From contig JAKAQU010000075.1 of assembly GCA_021819535.1 (NCBI GenBank), forward strand, positions 1-10,566: a stretch of 10,566 bases of DNA, read 5' to 3'. This stretch comes from Pseudomonadota bacterium. GTDB taxonomy: Bacteria; Pseudomonadota; Alphaproteobacteria; Acetobacterales; Acetobacteraceae. Positions 5,817 through 10,566 of this stretch are shown in pieces. Every line of letters starts with the position of its first letter. Position 1 is the first letter of the stretch. Under the pieces are notes generated by a model. It was not told the origin of the DNA and searched no databases. It worked only from the letters and a program-made list of their open reading frames with translations. Position numbers and translations under genes: made by a program.

Positions 5817-6665
5817 TCAGGTCGGCTCCGCCGCAGCCTGGGGCCTCATCGTGCCAAGCTCGGCGAGAACGCGGCGCGGAAAAAATGGGCCGCCGCGCGC
5901 GAAGGCGGTGTGCATTTGAACCAGCGCCGCGCCGCGCGCCAGGCGGGCGGCGATGTCGGCGGCGTCACGCACCCCGCCGACCGAAATCAACGCGGCCGGC
6001 GCCAGAGACTGGGCCGCTGCTTCGATGATCGTCTCGTTCGCGCCTATTCCAACCACGCCGTCGATCCCCAGTTTCGCCAGCCGTTCGAGCGCCCGCAGAG
6101 GCAGGCCCGGGGCGAGGCGCAGCTTTATCGCCAGCGGCACACGCCGGCCGCTCTCCGCCGCGAGATCATCGCGTGCTCGGCAGAGCGCGGTGATGAAGGC
6201 CGCATACTCGCCGATATCGGCATCGCGCCGGGACGCTGCCGGCGGGGCCGTGAGGTTCGCCACCAGATAATCCGCATGGCGCCATAAAGCGCGCATCAAG
6301 GTTCGGTATTCGGCCAAAGCCTCGGCGTCGCGGAGCCCAGCACGGCTCGCGATATTGATCCCGACCGGAAGTGTCGGCCGGGGCAAGCGCGCGAGATGGC
6401 GAAGCGCTCGTGCCATCGCCGAAGCCCGACCGGAGCCCAGGCGAACGGTGCCGACCTCGGCAAATCCGAAGCCACAAAAAGAAAGCTTCGCCACCATGCT
6501 GCCGTTGCGATCGAAGCCGGCGGCAAGGCCGAGAGGATTGGCGAAAGAGATCCCCATGGCGGTCGCGGGATGGCTCGGCGGTGGCGCCGGCGGCGACAAG
6601 GCGGCGGCGAGGCGGAGGGTGAGGCGCGCGATGCCGGTTCGCAACGCTGCATCGAGGGCGGCCAT
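5817..6665 (-). CDS. Dihydroorotate dehydrogenase-like flavoprotein lacking key catalytic residues
   Basis: A 282-residue TIM-barrel protein clearly related to class 2 (membrane, quinone-linked) DHODH: MGISFANPLGLAAGFDRNG (about 37-55), GFGFAEVGTV (65-74), PVGINIASRAGL (100-111), IKLRLAPGL (180-188), ISVGGVRDAADIAARLARGA (227-246), then ALVQMHTAF and GGPFFP. Several essential positions differ. The lysine of the usual DK(N/D)G is R53. The NRMGFNN orotate-binding stretch is missing. The NXSSPNTPG catalytic loop reads NLTAPPAAS (137-145), with alanine at the catalytic serine. The ATNTT segment is replaced. It is about 50-70 residues shorter than ordinary PyrD. FMN binding seems kept, but classical PyrD activity is doubtful. 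Its ATG lies 1 base after the aminotransferase stop, so translation is coupled. The ATG at 6665 is preferred over an upstream extension into that gene. Confidence 0.8.
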   Translation of the reverse strand: MAALDAALRTGIARLTLRLAAALSPPAPPPSHPATAMGISFANPLGLAAGFDRNGSMVAKLSFCGFGFAEVGTVRLGSGRASAMARALRHLARLPRPTLPVGINIASRAGLRDAEALAEYRTLMRALWRHADYLVANLTAPPAASRRDADIGEYAAFITALCRARDDLAAESGRRVPLAIKLRLAPGLPLRALERLAKLGIDGVVGIGANETIIEAAAQSLAPAALISVGGVRDAADIAARLARGAALVQMHTAFARGGPFFPRRVLAELGTMRPQAAAEPT

Positions 6666-6666
6666 C

Positions 6667-7767
6667 TTAGATGTCGTGCCGGTGGGTATGGGCGAATTCC
6701 GCCATGAAATCGGCGAGTGCGGCGGCGGTCGCGAGCGGCATCGCGTTATAGAGACAGGCCCGCAGGCCGCCGCGGGCGGGATGGCCACGCAAATACCATA
6801 GGCCGCGCCGCGCGGCCTGCGCGAGGAACTCGGGCTCAAGGGCCGGGTTCGCGAGATGAAAGCAAACGCTGATCTGCGAGCGATCCGGCGCCGCGACCGG
6901 GCAACGGTAGAGATCGCTTGCGGTGATCGCGGCGTAAAGCAGGTCGCTGCGCTCGCGACACCGCTCGGCCGCAGCCTCAAGGCCGCCTTGGCGGCGCAGC
7001 CATTTCAGCATCCGCCCGGCAACGAACAGCGCAAACATCGGCGGCGTGTTGACCCGGCTCGCCGCTGCCGCCTGGCGCGCGTAATCGAGTGGCGCCGGAA
7101 TTCCCTCGCGCCCCTTTCCGAGCAGATCCTCGCGCAGAATGACGAGCGTCAACCCGGCAGCGCCAAGGTTTTTCTGCGCACTGGCGTAGATCAGGCCGAA
7201 ACGCTCGACGGTGAGCGGCGCCGTGAGGAGATCGGCCGTCAGATCGGCGACGAGCGGCGCGCGGGCAAGCGTCGGGAATTGGTGAAATTGCACGCCATCG
7301 GCGGTTTCATTGCCGGTGATGTGGCAATAGGCGGCATCGGCGGGAATATCCCAGGTCGCGACCGGCGGCACATGGTTGCGCCCGCGCGCGGCGATGGTGA
7401 CACGAGAGAGGCAGGCGGCCTCTTCGATCGCGCGTTGCGACCAGAGGCCGGTATCGACATAGGCCGCGCCATCGCCGGCGGCGAGCAGATTGAGCGGCAC
7501 CAGCCGGAACTGGGCAAAGGCGCCGCCGGCGAGAAACAAGACGCGATAGCCTCCGGGAAGGGCGAGCAAAGCGCGGAGATCGGCTTCCGCTTCCTCCTGG
7601 ATCGCGGTGAAATCGTGCTCGGTAAAGGCGAGTTCGAGGATGGACTGCCCGCAGCCATTCCACTCGCCAATCGCATCCCTCACCTCCGCCAGCACCTCGG
7701 GCGGCAGAGCCGACGCCCCGCCGGCGAAGCTCAGGCGCTGTCGCGGTTCAGAACAATGTTGCTCCAT
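6667..7767 (-). CDS. serC: SerC-family (phosphoserine transaminase-like) aminotransferase with altered substrate site
   Basis: A 366-residue fold-type I PLP enzyme, co-linear with SerC. PLP-site residues are kept: W109 (GLWSQRAI), T155 (GNETADG), D175, the Schiff-base lysine K199 in YASAQKNLG, and N240-T241 (VNTPP). The carboxylate-binding arginine is present as R336 in GGLRACLYNA. However, the SHR motif that binds the substrate phosphate in SerC is AFT here (47-49), and GHR is GHP (328-330), so His, Arg and Arg of the phosphate pocket are lost and only H329 remains. The reaction is probably amino transfer on a non-phosphorylated substrate, although distant true SerC proteins with other phosphate contacts cannot be ruled out. 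The start overlaps the PuuD-like gene by 20 bp. Its position inside a pqq operon is unusual for a serine-biosynthesis gene. Confidence 0.85.
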   Translation of the reverse strand: MEQHCSEPRQRLSFAGGASALPPEVLAEVRDAIGEWNGCGQSILELAFTEHDFTAIQEEAEADLRALLALPGGYRVLFLAGGAFAQFRLVPLNLLAAGDGAAYVDTGLWSQRAIEEAACLSRVTIAARGRNHVPPVATWDIPADAAYCHITGNETADGVQFHQFPTLARAPLVADLTADLLTAPLTVERFGLIYASAQKNLGAAGLTLVILREDLLGKGREGIPAPLDYARQAAAASRVNTPPMFALFVAGRMLKWLRRQGGLEAAAERCRERSDLLYAAITASDLYRCPVAAPDRSQISVCFHLANPALEPEFLAQAARRGLWYLRGHPARGGLRACLYNAMPLATAAALADFMAEFAHTHRHDI

Positions 7768-8251
7768 GCGCCCCGACGATCATGAAAAAGAGTGTGGGAA
7801 TAGAGAGAATGGTGTTGGTTCGGGAAGAGAGAAAAGTGATCCTCGTGCAGCGCAGCCGCTCTTCCAGCGGCGCGGGCATGAAGCCGAGCACCTTTTTCTG
7901 ATGCGGCCAGAGCACGAACCAGAGATTGGCGGCCATGATAAGGCCGAGCCAGATCCCGATCCCGATTGGTGCCGCGACACCCTGCAGGCGGAGCGCAGCA
8001 CCCAGCATTCCCCGGTTCCATAGCATAAAGAGGCCGCTCGACAGCACGACCAGCGACGCGTAGCGGAAAAACCCGTGCTCGCGTCGTGCGGCCGCCATGA
8101 AGACGGCGCGGATCGCGTCCGGGGGATCGGCTGGCAGCACCCGGTGATAGCGCGGCCGTGAAATCACGTTGGCCCAGTTGTGTCCGATCCACACGATCAC
8201 GCCGAGAACGTGCAGATACCGCGCCCCGACATCGGCAACGAAGAAATTCAC
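7748..8251 (-). CDS. PuuD-like four-helix membrane protein without cytochrome domain
   Basis: The product has about 167 residues from the GTG at 8251. An ATG at 8284 would give 178 and overlap the preceding small gene by 26 bp. GTG is preferred for spacing (7 bases after the small gene's stop), but neither start is proven. Four hydrophobic helices are evident: YLHVLGVIVWIGHNWANV, YASLVVLSSGLFMLW, IGIWLGLIMAANLWFVLWP and ILSIPTLFFMIVGA. HVLGVIVWIGHN, WPHQKKVLGF and SSRTNTILSIPTLFFM resemble the membrane domain of PuuD, the urate hydroxylase/COG3748 family, where membrane histidines may bind haem. Full PuuD ends in a cytochrome c domain; here the chain stops after helix 4 with no CXXCH. The likely role is electron transfer or quinone contact for another enzyme of the operon. 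Confidence 0.7.
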   Translation of the reverse strand: MNFFVADVGARYLHVLGVIVWIGHNWANVISRPRYHRVLPADPPDAIRAVFMAAARREHGFFRYASLVVLSSGLFMLWNRGMLGAALRLQGVAAPIGIGIWLGLIMAANLWFVLWPHQKKVLGFMPAPLEERLRCTRITFLSSRTNTILSIPTLFFMIVGAHGATLF

Positions 8252-8258
8252 GGCGCGA

Positions 8259-8375
8259 CTAGCCGCCTGCCGCGAAGAGAGCATGTGTCGTCAATATGTG
8301 CGCAAGTACCGCCAGTGCGAATGTCACGAAAGCGGCAGCGAGCAGCGTGCCCGCGAAACTGTCATGCGGCAACAT
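8259..8375 (-). CDS. 38-residue single-pass membrane microprotein
   Basis: A short frame begins 5 bases after the pqqE stop and has no clear Shine-Dalgarno of its own, so reinitiation after pqqE is likely. The product starts MLPHDSFAG and is one hydrophobic helix (LLAAAFVTFALAVLAHIL) ending THALFAAGG. A histidine lies in the helix near its C-terminal end and two more flank it. It sits between pqqE and the PuuD-like gene and could be a small subunit of that membrane protein, in the manner of oxidase microproteins. No family is recognised. Support comes from the operon spacing and the membrane-helix composition. Confidence 0.5.
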   Translation of the reverse strand: MLPHDSFAGTLLAAAFVTFALAVLAHILTTHALFAAGG

Positions 8376-8380
8376 ATCGA

Positions 8381-9538
8381 TTATGCCAGGTTGAGGCCAC
8401 GCTGGCGCATCACCAGCCGGCTGTGCGGACGCTCGGCCATCGCCGCCGCCACCGCTTCCTCGACCAGGTGATGGTGTGGCGAGCGGTCGCAGACGGGATC
8501 GGTGTCGCTGGCATCGCCGGTGAGCAGGAATGCCTGGCAGCGGCAGCCGCCATAATCGCGCTCGCGCTCGGCGCAGGAGCGGCAGGGCTCTTTCATCCAA
8601 GATTCACCGCGGAATTTCTGGAACACGGGAGAGTTGTGCCAGATCCAGCCGAGATCATGGTCACGGACATTGGGGAATTCGAGCCCCTTGATCACCCGCG
8701 CCTCCTGGCACGGCAAGGCGGCGCCGTCGGGTGCGATCGTCAGGTGGATATTGCCCCAGCCCTTCATGCACGCTTTCGGCCGTGTGTCGTAATAATCCGA
8801 GATCACGAAATAGATCGTCATGCGCTGCCCGAGCCGCGCCCGCGTTTCCGCAACCACCGCCTCCGCCTCTGCGATCTGCTCGCGGGTCGGCATGAGTTCG
8901 GCGCGATTGATCAGAGCCCAGTTGTAATATTGCAGATTGGCGAATTCGACATACTCGATGCCGAGTTCCTCGGCGAACGCGAGCAAGGCCGGCGCCTGTT
9001 CGATGTTGTAGCGGCTCACCGGAACATTGAGCACCATCGGGAAGCCCTGTTCCTTGATCGCGCGGGCGCAAGCGAGCTTCTGTTGGTAGACATCGACGCC
9101 GACCAGACGCTTGTTGAGTTCGGCATCGCATGCCTGCAGGCTGAGCTGGATCTGCTTCAGCCCGGCTTGCCGCAACGCCGCCAGCCGATCCTTGGTAAGC
9201 CCGACACCGGAGGTGATCAGGTTTGTGTAGTAACCAATACGCGATGCTTCGCCGACCAGTTCCTCGAGATCCCGCCGCTGCACCGGCTCGCCGCCCGAAA
9301 AGCCGAGTTGCAACGCGCCCAGCCGTCGCCCCTGGCGCAGGACATCGACCCACGCCTCTGTCGTCAGTTCGTCCTGATAGCGGTCGAAATCGAGGGGATT
9401 ATTGCACCAACTACATTTCAGCGGACATTTGTATGTCAGTTCCAGAAGCAGCCACAGCGGCAATCCCAGGCCATCGACCTTGACTTCGGGTAACTTGACC
9501 TCGGATTCAGTGCTTTTTACGGATCCAGCCGCGCTCAT
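8381..9538 (-). CDS. pqqE: PqqE, radical SAM enzyme of PQQ biosynthesis
   Basis: PqqE cross-links the Glu and Tyr side chains of PqqA through a carbon-carbon bond, the first step of PQQ synthesis, acting on PqqA bound to PqqD. The 385-residue protein has the SAM iron-sulfur motif C38-X3-C42-X2-C45 (KCPLKCSWC), the SAM-binding FSGGEP (80-85), and a SPASM domain with auxiliary-cluster cysteines at C257, C277, C319, C322, C332, C334 and C350. The diagnostic stretch EPCRSC...GGCRCQAF is present. The ATG at 9538 overlaps the end of pqqD by 32 bp. Nothing suggests loss of function. Confidence 0.97.
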   Translation of the reverse strand: MSAAGSVKSTESEVKLPEVKVDGLGLPLWLLLELTYKCPLKCSWCNNPLDFDRYQDELTTEAWVDVLRQGRRLGALQLGFSGGEPVQRRDLEELVGEASRIGYYTNLITSGVGLTKDRLAALRQAGLKQIQLSLQACDAELNKRLVGVDVYQQKLACARAIKEQGFPMVLNVPVSRYNIEQAPALLAFAEELGIEYVEFANLQYYNWALINRAELMPTREQIAEAEAVVAETRARLGQRMTIYFVISDYYDTRPKACMKGWGNIHLTIAPDGAALPCQEARVIKGLEFPNVRDHDLGWIWHNSPVFQKFRGESWMKEPCRSCAERERDYGGCRCQAFLLTGDASDTDPVCDRSPHHHLVEEAVAAAMAERPHSRLVMRQRGLNLA

Positions 9539-9794
9539 GGGACGCCTCCAGAAATGCCAGGATATCTTCGGCGATATCCTCGCTGTTATAGGTTTTGGTG
9601 AAGTGGTCTATAAGCTCGCCAACCGCGACGGTCTCGGCGACCCGGGCGAGGATTTCGCCGGCCGAGGCGTTCAGCTTTATGAGCCCCTCCGGGTAGAGCA
9701 GAATATGGGCCTGCTGTGGTTCTTCCCAGCGGAACAGGTAAACCGGATTGAGCTCGACGATATCGGTCGGCTGCAACGATGGCTGATTGGTCAT
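9507..9794 (-). CDS. pqqD: PqqD, PqqA-binding chaperone of PQQ biosynthesis
   Basis: PqqD is a RiPP recognition element that holds PqqA and delivers it to PqqE. The predicted 95 residues are typical in length. HILLYPEGLIKLNASAGEIL and the downstream helices are characteristic of the PqqD winged-helix fold. The ATG at 9794 was chosen because it has GGAG about 11 bases upstream and gives the usual N-terminus. An in-frame start farther upstream (9848) would translate through the palindrome and into the pqqA stop region. It overlaps pqqE by 32 bp and directly follows pqqA, so the usual pqqB and pqqC are skipped. Confidence 0.95.
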   Translation of the reverse strand: MTNQPSLQPTDIVELNPVYLFRWEEPQQAHILLYPEGLIKLNASAGEILARVAETVAVGELIDHFTKTYNSEDIAEDILAFLEASHERGWIRKKH

Positions 9795-9811
9795 GATCGG
9801 GTGCTCTCCAA

Positions 9812-9837
9812 GGGAAGGGGACGATCGTCCCCTTCCC
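9812..9837. repeat. 26-bp perfect palindrome between pqqA and pqqD
   Basis: GGGAAGGGGACGA followed directly by its exact reverse complement gives 13 base pairs with no mismatch. In RNA from the minus strand it forms a strong GC-rich hairpin 7 bases after the pqqA stop and 17 bases before the pqqD start. No T-run follows, so full termination is unlikely. It more likely causes partial attenuation or protects the 3' end of a short pqqA transcript, which would let the peptide substrate be made in excess over the enzymes. Binding by a dimeric protein is the alternative. Confidence 0.85.
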
Positions 9838-9844
9838 CTCGCCG

Positions 9845-9919
9845 TCATCGAACGTAGACGTAGGCGGTGACTTCAAATCCCAAGCGGAGATCGCACCAAG
9901 CCGGTTTCACCCATTTCAT
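9845..9919 (-). CDS. pqqA: PqqA, precursor peptide of PQQ
   Basis: PqqA is the ribosomal peptide whose Glu and Tyr become the PQQ skeleton. The predicted 24 residues begin MKWVKPAW, contain GFEVTAY, in which E16 and Y20 have the required E-X3-Y spacing, and end YVYVR. Length and motif positions match known PqqA. Two ATGs are adjacent (9922 and 9919). The second is preferred because it gives the usual MKW start and better spacing from AGGGAG. It is the first gene of the operon, about 60 bases downstream of the predicted transcript start. Confidence 0.95.
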   Translation of the reverse strand: MKWVKPAWCDLRLGFEVTAYVYVR

Positions 9920-9989
9920 CATATTTCTCCCTATCTTTTATGTCGCAGGAATGCGTGCGAAACGTCGCATCCGGGCGTTGCGCCGTAAA

Positions 9990-10030
9990 AAGGTAGGGGG
10001 GCAAGGAGGTCGAACATTGATCTAGATCAA
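9990..10030 (-). promoter_or_regulatory. FNR/FixK-type box and candidate class II promoter of the pqq operon
   Basis: TTGATCTAGATCAA (10017-10030) is a perfect match to the FNR/ANR/FixK consensus TTGAT-N4-ATCAA, and the palindrome extends to 18 bp. On the minus strand, TACCTT (9995-9990) lies 21 bases after the box, the position expected for a -10 when the box is centred near -41.5 (class II activation). The start would be near 9982. A weaker inverted repeat, GATGCG/CGCATTC (within 9948-9972), follows in the leader before AGGGAG and pqqA. The box is directly visible; regulation by oxygen or nitrogen oxides is inferred. Confidence 0.65.
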
Positions 10031-10231
10031 TGACGGGGAGCGACATCGTCGCGGGATTTCGGCACGCTGCTGTCCAGCCGCACAAACTCGGCGACCGCCT
10101 CGATCGGCTTGCCGGCCGGAAGGTCGCGCGACGGCGTAGAAGAAGCGGATGGACCCCGCCCCGTCGTGAAAGATCTTACCCTTCGCCGGCGTGACGATAA
10201 GGCGATACGGCGACGGTGACCTTGAACGCCA
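10027..10231 (-). pseudogene. Possible small gene remnant of unknown identity
   Basis: No intact frame fills the space between the SDR stop and the pqq promoter. Two stretches look protein-like but lie in different frames: YRLIVTPAKGKIFHDG continuing to GSIRFFYAVA (roughly 10187-10123), then LPAGKPIEAVAEFVRLDSS to the TGA at 10027-10029. Adding back two bases in a short CGCGCG run near 10125 would join them. A GTG at about 10229 could be the start, but a second frame change would then be needed. The stop lies inside the FNR-type palindrome. I do not recognise a family, and this may be untranslated spacer. Confidence 0.25.
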
Positions 10232-10566
10232 CTACCATTTCTCGATCCATGGTCTGAGATCGAGTTCCTGCGTCCAGGAATCGCGCGGCTGATGGTGCAG
10301 ATTCCAATAGTTCTCCGCGATATGGTCCGGGTTCAGTATCCCGTCCCGGTCCTTCAGCGCATATCGCTCCGGGAAGTGATCGCGCATGAATTCGGTGTCG
10401 ATGCCGCCATCGACGATGACATGCGCGATGTGCAGCCCTTGCGGGCCGAGTTCGCGGGCCATGCTCTGCGCCAACATCCTGAGGGCCGCCTTGCCCCCGG
10501 CAAACGCGGCAAAACCGCTGCCACCCCGCAAGCTCGCGGTCGCCCCGGTGAACAGGATGAGATCGG
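10232..10566 (-). CDS. Short-chain dehydrogenase/reductase (SDR) family protein, N-terminus beyond window
   Basis: The visible C-terminal 111 residues begin in the strand-turn with TGATASLRGG, where SDRs place the catalytic serine, followed by FAAFAGGKAALR and LAQSMARELGPQGLHIAH, the standard helix after the active-site lysine. The usual YXXXK reads FXXXK (FAGGK), a phenylalanine in place of the catalytic tyrosine. The end of the protein (PDHIAENYWNLHHQPRDSWTQELDLRPW) is characteristic of an SDR group ending LDLRPW. The nucleotide-binding TGXXXGXG motif lies off the right edge. It is on the same strand as the pqq operon but about 310 bp upstream, with the FNR-type promoter between, so it is probably a separate unit. 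The substrate is unknown. Confidence 0.85.
   Translation of the reverse strand, partial: DLILFTGATASLRGGSGFAAFAGGKAALRMLAQSMARELGPQGLHIAHVIVDGGIDTEFMRDHFPERYALKDRDGILNPDHIAENYWNLHHQPRDSWTQELDLRPWIEKW

Noticed and set aside
5358..6287. 309-codon plus-strand frame across the protease and DHODH-like genes
   Set aside because: Spans two minus-strand genes with clear motifs; low-complexity Arg/Gln-rich product.
8180..9493. 437-codon plus-strand open frame
   Set aside because: Antisense to pqqE and the PuuD-like gene. pqqE is certain by motif, so this is a shadow.
9795..9848. Longer N-terminus for PqqD
   Set aside because: It would read through the perfect palindrome and overlap the pqqA stop. 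The ATG at 9794 gives the normal PqqD length.
1..10566. CRISPR arrays, tRNA or rRNA genes, insertion sequences, prophage or attachment sites
   Set aside because: No regularly spaced repeats, no tRNA-like cloverleaf or rRNA sequence, and no transposase or integrase frame. The mer locus has no visible transposon ends in the window.

Overview
The window is GC-rich DNA that looks alphaproteobacterial. The mer remnants resemble alphaproteobacterial mer genes, there is a PQQ biosynthesis operon, and a perfect FNR/FixK-type box lies upstream of pqqA. I could not fix the genus; an acetic-acid/acidophile or methylotroph-like lineage is a guess.

Layout from left to right. Positions 1-1454 (minus strand) hold the 5' part of a fatty acid hydroxylase-superfamily membrane protein, then a two-gene unit (small glycine-rich membrane protein and an unrecognised 256-residue lipoprotein) joined by an ATGA overlap. 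Divergently, a near-consensus sigma-70 promoter (1567-1595) drives a cobalamin riboswitch (about 1600-1755) and a HoxN/NixA-type Ni/Co permease (1860-2924), almost certainly a B12-regulated cobalt importer.

Positions 2937-4569 are a decayed mercury-resistance locus. It keeps a good MerR-type operator/promoter (4390-4420). The genes are wrecked: merT has a frameshift and no start codon, merP is fused to a twice-deleted merA in one open 335-codon frame, and merR is reduced to 41 codons that keep only its two ends.

Positions 4578-9919 (minus strand) look like one long operon. It reads pqqA, a perfect palindrome, pqqD, pqqE, a 38-codon membrane microprotein, a four-helix PuuD-like membrane protein, a SerC-family aminotransferase, a dihydroorotate-dehydrogenase-like protein and an M48 (Ste24-like) membrane metalloprotease. 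Gaps are 1-13 bp or overlaps throughout, apart from the leader region. pqqB and pqqC are absent between pqqA and pqqE. The aminotransferase has lost most of the phosphate-binding residues of true SerC. The DHODH-like protein lacks several residues needed for dihydroorotate oxidation. The operon therefore carries two enzymes that have probably changed function, plus a membrane metalloprotease that could act on PqqA. This extended pqqADE cluster is the most interesting part of the window.

Upstream of pqqA lie an FNR-type palindrome (10017-10030), a doubtful gene remnant (10027-10231), and the 3' part of a short-chain dehydrogenase/reductase that runs off the right edge.
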